DNA of 64,000 nt. Origin: Acidovorax sp. KKS102 (GTDB taxonomy: Bacteria > Pseudomonadota > Gammaproteobacteria > Burkholderiales > Burkholderiaceae_C). The notes beneath the pieces are model-generated. The model ran no database searches, was not told the DNA's origin, and worked only from the letters and a program-made list of their open reading frames with translations. The stretch covers positions 4,092,001-4,156,000 of the forward strand of contig NC_018708.1 in NCBI RefSeq assembly GCF_000302535.1, read 5' to 3'. Positions 14,002 to 21,853 of the stretch are shown here, piece after piece (the first letter of the stretch is position 1; every line of letters starts with the position of its first letter). The position numbers and the translations under genes are program-made.

Positions 14002-16887
14002 TCAGCTTGCAGCGACTTCCAGCCGCTCCACGGCCACGGCGCAATATTTGAACTCGGGGATCTTGCCAAACGGGTCCAGCGCCGCATTGGTGAGCAGGTT
14101 GGCTGCGGCTTCCACATACGCAAACGGCATGAATACCGTGCCATGCGGCGTGCCGTCGTCCCGCCGCACGCGCACCTGCACCATGCCACGCCGGGAACGA
14201 ATACCCACCAGCGATCCGGGCTCCACCCCAAGCCGCGCCAGCTCGTCGCCGTGCAGCGAGGCCGTGGCCATGGGCTCGATGGCGTCTAGCACGGTACTGC
14301 GCCGCGTCATGCTGCCGGTGTGCCAATGCTCCAGTTGGCGGCCGGTGATGAGCACGAGCGGAAAGTCGGCGTCGGGCTTTTCGGCCGCCGGGATCACGCT
14401 GGCGGGCACCAGCTGCAGGCGACCTGTGGGCGTGGGGAATTTGTCGATGAAGACAATGGGCTGGCCGGGGTCATCGGGCGTGAGGCAGGGGTAGGTCACG
14501 CTGGAGTCGCGCTCCAGCCGGTCCCAGGTGATGCCCTCGATGCTGGCGTGCATGGCCTGGCGCATTTCGTCGTACACGGCGGCCACGCCGGATTCTTCGC
14601 CCTCGTAGTTCCAGCCCAGTCCCATGCGCTGCGCGATCTGCTGAATGATCCACAGGTCCGGGCGCGCGTCACCCGGCGGGTTCAGCGCGCGGCGGCCCAT
14701 CTGCACCATGCGGTCGGTGTTGCTGGCGGTGCCGGTCTTTTCGGGCCAGGCGCTGGCGGGCAACACCACGTTGGCCAGCCACGCGGTTTCGGTCAAAAAG
14801 ATGTCCTGCACCACCAGGTGTTGCAGGCTGGCCAGCGCATGGCGCGCGTGGTTCAGGTCGGGGTCGCTCATCGCGGGGTTCTCGCCCATGATGTACATGC
14901 CGCGCACCTTGTGCGGGTCGCTGTCCGGCGCCAGGGCCTTGTGCATGATCTCGACCACGGTGTAGCCCGGCGCTTCATCGAGCTTCGTCCCCCAGAATTC
15001 TTCAAACCACGCATGTGCCCCGGCGTTGTCCACACGCTGGTAGTTGGGGAACATCATGGGGATCAGGCCCGCGTCGCTCGCGCCCTGCACGTTGTTCTGG
15101 CCGCGCAGCGGGTGCAGACCCGAGCCGGGCTTGCCGATCTGGCCGGTGACAGCGCACAGCGCGATCAGGCAGCGCGCGTTGTCCGTGCCGTGCACGTGCT
15201 GGCTCACGCCCATGCCCCACAAAATCATCGATGCCTTCGCCGTGGCAAACGCCCGCGCCACCTCGCGCAGCGTCTCGGCCGGGATGCCGCACACCGGCGC
15301 CATGGCCTCGGGGCTGCAGCCCATCACGTTGGCCTTGAGGGCCTCGAAGTTGTTGGCGCGATCCTGGATGAAGGCTTCATCCACCAGGCCCTCATCGATC
15401 ACCGTGTGGATCAATGCGTTGAGCATGGCCACGTCGGTGTCGGCCTTGAACTGCAGCGTGCGCCACGCGTGGCGGCCGATGTCCGTCACGCGCGGGTCGG
15501 CCAGCACGATTCTGGCCCCGCGCTGGGCGGCGTTCTTCAGCCAGGTCGCGGCCACGGGGTGGTTGGCCGTGGGGTTGGAGCCAATCACAAAGATCAGCTC
15601 GGCATGTTCCACGTCGTTCACCGGGTTGCTCACTGCGCCCGAGCCCACGCCTTCGAGTAGCGCAGCCACGCTGGAGGCATGGCACAGCCGCGTGCAGTGG
15701 TCCACGTTGTTGCTGCCAAAGCCGGTGCGCACCAGCTTCTGGAACAGGTAGGCCTCTTCGTTGCTGCCCTTGGCCGAGCCAAAGCCCGCCAACGCCTTAG
15801 GGCCGTGGGTGTCGCGCAGGGTCTTGAGCTGGCCTGCGGCAAGGTCCAGCGCCTCGTCCCAGGTCGCTTCGCGGAAGGTATCGCGCCAGTCGGCACCGTA
15901 GGGGCGCACCTCCTTGGGCACGCCGGGCTTGCGGATCAGCGGCACCGTGAGGCGGTCCGGATGGTGCGCGTAGTCAAAACCAAACCGCCCCTTCACGCAC
16001 AGGCGGCCGTGGTTGGCGGGGCCGTTGCGGCCTTCGACGCTGATGATCTTTTCATCGCGCACGTTGTAGGTGATGAGACAGCCCACGCCGCAAAACGGGC
16101 AGACCGAATCGACCTTGCGGTCCACCTTTTGCGAGCCGATGTGCGTCTTGGGGCTGAGCGCACCGGTGGGGCAGGCCTGCACGCATTCGCCGCAGGCCAC
16201 GCAGGTGCTTTCGGCCATGGGGTCGTCGAGGTCGAAGACGATCTTGCTCTCCGCGCCGCGCAGCGCGTAGCCAATCACGCCGTTCACCTGCTCTTCGCGG
16301 CAGGCGCGCACGCAGCGGTTGCACTGGATGCAGGCGTCCAGGTTCACAGCCATGGCGGGGTGGCTGAGGTCGGGCGCAGGTTGCTCGCGGCGCAGGGCCT
16401 GGAGCGCGGGGCGCACGGTCACGCCCAGGCGATCAGCCCAAGCACTCAATTCGCCATGCTGACCTACCGCCGGGGCAGTTTTTGAATCAAATCCGCCTGT
16501 AGCGCTAGATGCACATGCGCCAACAGCTATTAATTCAGGAGTATCTGGTTCGTTATCGTTCCATTGATAGCCCACGTCCGGCATGTCAGACAGCAGCATC
16601 TCCACCACCATCTGCTGGCTTTTGCGGGCGCGGGGGCTGGCCGCCTGCACCTTCATGCCTTCGGTGGGTGCGCGGCAGCAGCTGGGCGCCAGCGTGCGCT
16701 CACCCGCAATCTCGACCACGCAGGCACGGCAGTTGCCATCGGGGCGCATGCCGTCGGTGTAGCAGAGGTGCGGAATCTCCACGCCGTGGCGCTGCGCCGC
16801 TTTGAGGATGGTTTCGCCGGGGTTGGCGGTGACGGGCTGGCCGTCCAGCTCGAAGGCCACGCCTGGAGTGTGGGGCAGCGCGCTCAT
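14002..16887 (-). CDS. fdsA: NAD-dependent formate dehydrogenase alpha subunit
   Basis: A 961-residue cytoplasmic formate dehydrogenase alpha subunit of the FdsA type. In order: a plant-type [2Fe-2S] domain (residues 8-80, ligands in HLCYTDG, GNCRAC and SCCR), a two-cluster ferredoxin domain (CIQCNRCVRACR and CVACGECVQACP), then the molybdopterin oxidoreductase domain with its own [4Fe-4S] motif CPFCGVGC and a Cys in TRLCHASS as the metal ligand. No Tat signal, so it acts in the cytosol, passing electrons through the fused NuoE/NuoF subunit to NAD. Residues about 115-137 are an in-frame repeat-derived insertion absent, as far as I recall, from relatives. The start overlaps the upstream gene as ATGA behind AGGAGG. 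No fdsD-like small subunit gene follows. Confidence 0.93.
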   Translation of the reverse strand: MSALPHTPGVAFELDGQPVTANPGETILKAAQRHGVEIPHLCYTDGMRPDGNCRACVVEIAGERTLAPSCCRAPTEGMKVQAASPRARKSQQMVVEMLLSDMPDVGYQWNDNEPDTPELIAVGACASSATGGFDSKTAPAVGQHGELSAWADRLGVTVRPALQALRREQPAPDLSHPAMAVNLDACIQCNRCVRACREEQVNGVIGYALRGAESKIVFDLDDPMAESTCVACGECVQACPTGALSPKTHIGSQKVDRKVDSVCPFCGVGCLITYNVRDEKIISVEGRNGPANHGRLCVKGRFGFDYAHHPDRLTVPLIRKPGVPKEVRPYGADWRDTFREATWDEALDLAAGQLKTLRDTHGPKALAGFGSAKGSNEEAYLFQKLVRTGFGSNNVDHCTRLCHASSVAALLEGVGSGAVSNPVNDVEHAELIFVIGSNPTANHPVAATWLKNAAQRGARIVLADPRVTDIGRHAWRTLQFKADTDVAMLNALIHTVIDEGLVDEAFIQDRANNFEALKANVMGCSPEAMAPVCGIPAETLREVARAFATAKASMILWGMGVSQHVHGTDNARCLIALCAVTGQIGKPGSGLHPLRGQNNVQGASDAGLIPMMFPNYQRVDNAGAHAWFEEFWGTKLDEAPGYTVVEIMHKALAPDSDPHKVRGMYIMGENPAMSDPDLNHARHALASLQHLVVQDIFLTETAWLANVVLPASAWPEKTGTASNTDRMVQMGRRALNPPGDARPDLWIIQQIAQRMGLGWNYEGEESGVAAVYDEMRQAMHASIEGITWDRLERDSSVTYPCLTPDDPGQPIVFIDKFPTPTGRLQLVPASVIPAAEKPDADFPLVLITGRQLEHWHTGSMTRRSTVLDAIEPMATASLHGDELARLGVEPGSLVGIRSRRGMVQVRVRRDDGTPHGTVFMPFAYVEAAANLLTNAALDPFGKIPEFKYCAVAVERLEVAAS
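16479..16536 (-). repeat. Dispersed repeat copy inside fdsA
   Basis: On the minus strand the sequence includes AATAGCTGTTGGCGCATGTG, then a CTAGCGCTA-like centre and GGCGGATTTGATTCAAAAAC. It aligns by eye with the copy inside the NuoE/NuoF fusion gene (18169-18228), in the opposite orientation. It adds about 20 in-frame codons between the [2Fe-2S] and ferredoxin domains of FdsA. Confidence 0.7.
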
Positions 16888-18782
16888 GGCTGGCCTCCTT
16901 GGGGCAGTTGCTCCGCCAGCGGGCTGTTGCGCGGCTTGGGCAGGTCGCCCGGCCAGGGCCCCTCGCCCACCTCATGCGCAAAGTATTTGTGGATGCAGCG
17001 GATCGGGTTGGGTGCCGCCTGACCCAGGCCGCAAATGGACGCATCGCCCATCACCTGCGCCAGGTCGTCCAGCAGTTCTTCATCCCACTGCGGTGCCTGC
17101 ATCAGCGTGGCCGCCTTGGCCGTGCCCACGCGGCAAGGGGTGCACTGGCCGCAGCTTTCGTGTTCAAAAAAGCGCATCACGTTCAGTGCGGCATCGCGCG
17201 CACGGTCGTGCTGGCTGAGCACGATGACAGCGGCCGAGCCGATGAAGCAGCCGTAAGGCTGCAGCGTGTCGAAGTCGAGCGGAATCTGGTTCAGGCTGGA
17301 AGGCAAGATGCCGCCCGAGGCGCCGCCGGGCAGGTAGGCATAGAGCTGGTGGCCTTCCTGCATGCCGCCGCAGTATTCGTCGATGAGTTCCTGCAGAGTG
17401 ATGCCCGCAGGTGCGAGCTTGACGCCGGGGTGCTTGACCCTGCCACTCACGCTGAAGCTGCGCAGGCCCTTGCGGCCGTGGCGGCCAAAGCTGGCAAACC
17501 ACTGCGGGCCACGCTCCACGATGTCGCGCACCCAGTACAGGGTTTCAAAGTTGTGCTCCAGCGTGGGGCGGCCAAACAGCCCCACCTGCGCGATGTAGGG
17601 CGGGCGCATGCGGGGTTCGCCGCGTTTGCCCTCGATGCTCTCGATCATGGCCGACTCTTCGCCGCAGATGTAGGCGCCCGCACCGCGTCGCAGCTCGATG
17701 TGTGGCAGCGGGCACGGCGGCTCGGCGCGCAGGTCGTCCAGCGCCGCCTGCAGCAGCGCGCGGCAGCCGTGGTACTCGTCGCGCAGGTAGATATAGATGG
17801 CCTCGGTGCCCACCACCTGGGCGGCGATGAGCACGCCTTCCAGAAAGCGGTGCGGGTCGCGTTCGAGGTAGGTGCGGTCCTTGAAGGTGCCGGGCTCGCC
17901 TTCGTCAATGTTGACGGCCATGAGTCGTGGCGCAGGCTGGTCGCGCACGATGCGCCACTTGCGCCCGGCCGGGAAGCCTGCGCCGCCCAGGCCACGCAGG
18001 CCGGAGTCTTCCATGGCGGCCAGCACGGCCTCGGCATCCATTTCGCCGTTGACCAGCGCGGCGGCGGTCTGGTAGCCGCCTTGCTCGCGGTACGCGGCGA
18101 GGTCGGCGTAGGCAGGGCTGATGCCTTCCGGCTGGGCGGGAACGCTCTGCTCAGCGAGCGCTGCAACATCAAAATTGATAGCTGCTGGCGCTTGTGGATG
18201 AAGCGCCACAGCCCGATTTGGCTTCAAACTGACCGTTTCCAGCACCGCATCCACCGTGGCATGCGGCACCGGGCACTGGTGCACCACGGCCACCGGCGCC
18301 TGTTCGCACCGGCCCACGCAGGGCACGGCCAACACCTGCACGTCACCCTGCCCGGCCGCACGCAGGCGTTCGGGCAGCGCGGCCAGCAGCTCGCGCGCGC
18401 CCGCCATGCTGCAGCTCAGGCTGTCGCACACCCGCAGCACCAGGCGCGGCGCCTGGGCGTCTTCACCGCGCACGATCTCGAAGTGGTGGTAGAAACTCGC
18501 CACCTCATACACCTCGGCCATGGGTAGGTTCATCTGCTTGGCGAGCGCCACCAGGTGCCGGTCGTGCAGCACACCAAAGTGGTCGTTCAGGCGGTGCAAA
18601 TACTCAATGAGCAGGTCGCGCCGAAAGCCGGTGGCCGGGCGCGGGCCCAGCAACTGCGCCACGTCGGCCATCGCAGCGTCTTCGGGCTGGCGGCCCTTGA
18701 GGCGGCTTTTGCGGCGAATGCGCTCGCGCATGTCGTTGACCGACACAACGGCGACGGTTGGTGCTTCGGGGGCAAGGTGCAT
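16884..18782 (-). CDS. fdsB: Fused NuoE/NuoF-type diaphorase subunit of formate dehydrogenase (FdsG-FdsB fusion)
   Basis: A 632-residue protein joining two subunits that are usually separate. The N-terminal part (about 20-190) is NuoE/FdsG-like, a thioredoxin-like [2Fe-2S] domain with ligands in CDSLSC and CVGRC. The C-terminal part (about 240-620) is NuoF/FdsB-like: the NADH/FMN-binding Rossmann segments GLRGLGGAGFPAGRKW and NIDEGEPGTFKDR, and the [4Fe-4S] motif ESCGQCTPCRVGT. It accepts electrons from FdsA and reduces NAD. The linker contains a repeat-derived stretch. The ATG at 18782 has no clear ribosome binding site, so the start is uncertain (the ATG at 18731 is possible). fdsA follows with a 4-base overlap. 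Confidence 0.92.
   Translation of the reverse strand: MHLAPEAPTVAVVSVNDMRERIRRKSRLKGRQPEDAAMADVAQLLGPRPATGFRRDLLIEYLHRLNDHFGVLHDRHLVALAKQMNLPMAEVYEVASFYHHFEIVRGEDAQAPRLVLRVCDSLSCSMAGARELLAALPERLRAAGQGDVQVLAVPCVGRCEQAPVAVVHQCPVPHATVDAVLETVSLKPNRAVALHPQAPAAINFDVAALAEQSVPAQPEGISPAYADLAAYREQGGYQTAAALVNGEMDAEAVLAAMEDSGLRGLGGAGFPAGRKWRIVRDQPAPRLMAVNIDEGEPGTFKDRTYLERDPHRFLEGVLIAAQVVGTEAIYIYLRDEYHGCRALLQAALDDLRAEPPCPLPHIELRRGAGAYICGEESAMIESIEGKRGEPRMRPPYIAQVGLFGRPTLEHNFETLYWVRDIVERGPQWFASFGRHGRKGLRSFSVSGRVKHPGVKLAPAGITLQELIDEYCGGMQEGHQLYAYLPGGASGGILPSSLNQIPLDFDTLQPYGCFIGSAAVIVLSQHDRARDAALNVMRFFEHESCGQCTPCRVGTAKAATLMQAPQWDEELLDDLAQVMGDASICGLGQAAPNPIRCIHKYFAHEVGEGPWPGDLPKPRNSPLAEQLPQGGQP
18169..18228 (+). 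repeat. Dispersed repeat copy inside the NuoE/NuoF fusion gene
   Basis: Plus-strand sequence AATTGATAGCTGCTGGCGCT, then a GTGGATGAAGCGCCA centre and GATTTGGCTTCAAA. GGCGCTTGTGGATGAAGCGCC can form a hairpin. Read in the antisense direction it supplies about 20 linker residues between the NuoE-like and NuoF-like halves without breaking the frame. Confidence 0.8.
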
Positions 18783-18814
18783 GGACCGGGGACGTGGGAG
18801 CGTTGATGGGGTTG

Positions 18815-18832
18815 TATGCAGGCACCTGCATA
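18815..18832. promoter_or_regulatory. Perfect inverted repeat upstream of fds genes
   Basis: An 8-bp perfect inverted repeat TATGCAGG-CA-CCTGCATA lies 33 bases before the chosen start of the fused diaphorase gene and downstream of the LysR gene. It is a candidate operator or transcript hairpin. It is not the T-N11-A shape usual for LysR sites. Confidence 0.4.
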
Positions 18833-18975
18833 GGGTGCCCGGGCCGTCGCAGTGTCGGCCACGGGCGCCTGCGGCGTCAAATTGCCGATGCACATGGGTC
18901 GATCACAAAAACAAATGAAACAGCCGCGTTAACAACGGCCTGTGAATCAGCCACCGCGACCCTTGCGGTTAGCGA

Positions 18976-19929
18976 TCAATCAGCGACCAGAAGTCCACTG
19001 TGCGCTGCGGCGTGCTGCAGCCAATCCGCGTCCTGCGCCAGTGCCAGCGCGGCATCGAGGGCGCGCGTAGGCTGCACCTGCCGGTGCGACATGAAGCCGA
19101 TGGGCGTAGTGAGCACCGGAGTGGTAAGCGGCAGCGCCTCCAGCCCGTCATGGCCGCGCACGGCATCAACCAGCGCACCGGGCAGCACGCTGCACACGGT
19201 GCCCGCCACCACACTCAGCGCCAGGGTCAGTACCGAATCGGTTTCCATGGCGGGCATGACCGTGGCGCCTGCGGCGCGGAATGCGCCATCGACCAGGCTG
19301 CGGTTGTGCATCTCGGGGGTGAGCAGGCACAGCGGCAGCGCCGCCGCATCGGCCCAGGCCATGGGCGGGCCGATCTGCAGCCCGCGCGGCGAACCCTTGG
19401 GGCGCGACGCGCGACGCAGCAGAAAGTAATGCTCCACATACTGCGGCCAGGCCCGCAGCGGGCCGCCGCGTGCGGGCATGCGTTCGGTGTAGCCCAGCGC
19501 CAGGTCCAGCGAAATGTTTTCCAGCCCCGCCTCCAGCGCCTGCGAGCTCATCGACAGCGCCACCGGCACGATGCCCGGGTGCCGCGCCTGCAACTGCGCC
19601 GCAAACCGAGCGAGGATGGGCATGGCCGTGGGCACGGCGCCCAGGCGCAGCGTGCCGCGCGGGTGGGCGGCGTCGCTGCTCAGGTCCTGCTGCAGCACCT
19701 GGTGCTCGTGCAGCATGCGCTGGGCCGTGGCCAGCACGCGCTCACCCTCAGGGGTGAAGCCCTCGAAGCTGCGGCCCCGGCGCACCACCACCACGCCAAA
19801 CTCCTTTTCCAGCGCGCGCAGCGCGTTGGACAGGGCCGGCTGCGTGATATGACAGGCCTGCGCCGCCCGGCCAAAGTGCCGGTGCTCGTGCAGCGCCACC
19901 AGGTAGCGCAGGGACGCGAGCAGGTTCAT
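18976..19929 (-). CDS. LysR-family transcriptional regulator
   Basis: A 317-residue LysR-type regulator. Residues 1-62 form the winged helix-turn-helix with RAAQACHITQPALSNALRAL as recognition region, followed by the linker helix and a periplasmic-binding-protein-like effector domain (about 90-300). The start ATG at 19929 gives the normal family length. It is on the same strand as, and 193 bases upstream of, the formate dehydrogenase genes, as in other beta-proteobacterial fds loci where a LysR protein responds to formate; the effector here is an inference. The apbC gene ends only 34 bases before its start. Confidence 0.9.
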   Translation of the reverse strand: MNLLASLRYLVALHEHRHFGRAAQACHITQPALSNALRALEKEFGVVVVRRGRSFEGFTPEGERVLATAQRMLHEHQVLQQDLSSDAAHPRGTLRLGAVPTAMPILARFAAQLQARHPGIVPVALSMSSQALEAGLENISLDLALGYTERMPARGGPLRAWPQYVEHYFLLRRASRPKGSPRGLQIGPPMAWADAAALPLCLLTPEMHNRSLVDGAFRAAGATVMPAMETDSVLTLALSVVAGTVCSVLPGALVDAVRGHDGLEALPLTTPVLTTPIGFMSHRQVQPTRALDAALALAQDADWLQHAAAHSGLLVAD

Positions 19930-19963
19930 GGCGCAGTGAGGCGGCTCAGGCGGCTCGGGAGGA

Positions 19964-21055
19964 TCAGGTGTTCTTGCTGATCGAGATGGTGGGGAACTTG
20001 CTGGAGAAGTCCTTGGCTTGCTGGGCGATCTTCACCGCCACATCGCGCGCCACCTTCTTGTAGATGGCCGCGACTTCGCCGTCGGGGTCGGCCACCACCG
20101 TGGGCTTGCCGCTGTCGGCCTGCAGGCGGATGCTCATGTTCAGCGGCAACGCGCCCAGGTAGTCCATGCCGTAGTCGGCGGCCATCTTCTTGCCGCCATC
20201 GGCGCCAAAGATGTGCTCCACATGACCGCAGTTGCTGCACACGTGGGCAGCCATGTTCTCGACGATGCCGAGGATGGGCACGCCCACCTTTTCGAACATC
20301 TTGATGCCCTTCTTCGCGTCCAGCAGCGCGATGTCTTGCGGGGTGGTGACGATGACGGCGCCGGTCATGGGCACGCGCTGGCTCAGGGTGAGCTGGATGT
20401 CGCCGGTGCCGGGCGGCATGTCGATGATGAGGTAGTCCAGGTCTTTCCAGTTGGTCTGGCGCAGCAGTTGCTCCAGCGCCTGGGTGGCCATGGGGCCGCG
20501 CCAGATCATGGCTTCGTCCTGGTCCACCAGAAAACCGATGGACATGACCTGCACGCCGTAGTTCTCCAGCGGCTCCATGGTCTTGCCGTCGTCGCTTTCG
20601 GGGCGGCGGTTGATGCCCAGCATCATGGGTTGGCTGGGGCCGTAGATGTCGGCGTCCAGCACGCCCACACTGGCGCCCTCAGCGGCCAGGGCCAGGGCCA
20701 GGTTGGCAGCCGTGGTGCTCTTGCCCACGCCGCCCTTGCCCGAGGCCACGGCGATGATGTTCTTGACCTGGGGCAAGAGCTGCACACCGCGCTGCACGGC
20801 GTGGGCGATGACCTTGGTGGTGATGTTGACCGACACGTTGTCCACCCCGGCCACGCCCTTGGCGGCGGCCACCAGCTGGCGGCGCAGCTCGGGCACCAGG
20901 CTCTTGGCGGGGTAGCCCAGTTCCACGTCAAACGCCACGTCGCCACCGGTGATCTGCAGGTTGCGCAGGGCGCGAGTGCTGACAAAATCCTTGCCCGTGT
21001 GGGGGTCCAGCACGCTGGAAAGTGCGGCCAAAAGGCCCTGTTCGGTGACTGACAT
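19964..21055 (-). CDS. apbC: Mrp/ApbC iron-sulfur cluster carrier ATPase
   Basis: A 363-residue Mrp/NBP35-type P-loop ATPase that carries and transfers [4Fe-4S] clusters to apo-proteins. An N-terminal MIP18/DUF59-like domain (about 5-75) precedes the deviant Walker A motif GKGGVGKST (about 106-114), Walker-type DADIYGPS, the switch segment IDMPPGTGDI and the cluster-binding CxxC in HVCSNCGHVE. The ATG at 21055 follows AGGAG with an 8-base spacer. It may be transcribed with the LysR and FDH genes downstream, which would link cluster supply to an enzyme set needing many Fe-S clusters, but it is also a general housekeeping gene. Confidence 0.95.
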   Translation of the reverse strand: MSVTEQGLLAALSSVLDPHTGKDFVSTRALRNLQITGGDVAFDVELGYPAKSLVPELRRQLVAAAKGVAGVDNVSVNITTKVIAHAVQRGVQLLPQVKNIIAVASGKGGVGKSTTAANLALALAAEGASVGVLDADIYGPSQPMMLGINRRPESDDGKTMEPLENYGVQVMSIGFLVDQDEAMIWRGPMATQALEQLLRQTNWKDLDYLIIDMPPGTGDIQLTLSQRVPMTGAVIVTTPQDIALLDAKKGIKMFEKVGVPILGIVENMAAHVCSNCGHVEHIFGADGGKKMAADYGMDYLGALPLNMSIRLQADSGKPTVVADPDGEVAAIYKKVARDVAVKIAQQAKDFSSKFPTISISKNT

Positions 21056-21165
21056 TCAAATAACTCCTGTGGGGCCGGTAGTCTATTCCCAAGCTCCCGC
21101 CCCCTGCCGCTGAAGGACAATGCGCACCGCATTGCACCATCGCACTCTCCCCCAAAAGGCCTCCC

Positions 21166-21750
21166 GTGAAATTCAAGATGTCCGAAAACTCCCTGTTTGC
21201 CGTCCTGCTGCGCTCGCCGTGGTGGATCAGCTTTGTGGTGGTGGGCCTCATCACGCTGGCGGCCGGGGCGTTGCTGCCCAAGGAATACTTTGTGGTAGGC
21301 GCGCTGGCGGGCTTCCCCATCTTTGTGGTGGGCTGCATGGCCGCCTGGCGGCAACTGCGCGCGCCCAACCCCGCCAAGGTCGTGGAAATGCTGGAGGCCG
21401 TGGGCAGCATGCCCTGGCGCAGCTTTGCCGACACCCTGGCCACCGCCTGGGAGCGCGCGGGCTACAGCGTGGAACGCCTGACCGGCAACAACGCCACCGG
21501 GGCCGACATGCGCCTGAGCCAGGGCGGCAAGACCACGCTGGTCAGCGCCAAACGCTGGAAAGCGGCCACCCACGGGGTGGAGCCGCTGCGGGAGCTGCAC
21601 ACGGCCATGACCGCAGCCGATGCTTCAGCGGGCGTGTACGTGGCCGCCCTGGGCCAGGTCAGCGAGAACGCCCAGGCATTTGCCCGCGAGCACGGCATCG
21701 TGGTGCTGCAAGGTGACGCGGTGGCGCAGTTGCTGCTCAAGCAGCGTTAA
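21166..21750 (+). CDS. Membrane protein with Mrr-like restriction-endonuclease domain
   Basis: A 194-residue protein. Two N-terminal transmembrane helices (about 15-37 and 41-60) are followed by a cytoplasmic domain resembling the Mrr/restriction-endonuclease-like fold: a conserved opening helix (WRSFADTLATAWERAGYSVERL), then GADMRLSQGGKTTLVSAKRW. In active PD-(D/E)XK enzymes this segment reads D...(E/Q)-x-K; here it is D...S-A-K, so nuclease activity is doubtful. I prefer the GTG start at 21166 because AAAAGG lies six bases upstream; the ATG at 21178 is also possible. It is divergent from apbC and 103 bases before the patatin gene. Confidence 0.75.
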   Translation: MKFKMSENSLFAVLLRSPWWISFVVVGLITLAAGALLPKEYFVVGALAGFPIFVVGCMAAWRQLRAPNPAKVVEMLEAVGSMPWRSFADTLATAWERAGYSVERLTGNNATGADMRLSQGGKTTLVSAKRWKAATHGVEPLRELHTAMTAADASAGVYVAALGQVSENAQAFAREHGIVVLQGDAVAQLLLKQR

Positions 21751-21853
21751 CCCCCCCAACCCCCTGTGGGGTGGCCCGCACATGCGGGTTTTCCCACATG
21801 AACCGCGCCTGGGCACCCCTCCACACTGGGGGCCTCACACCCTCCAACCGTCC

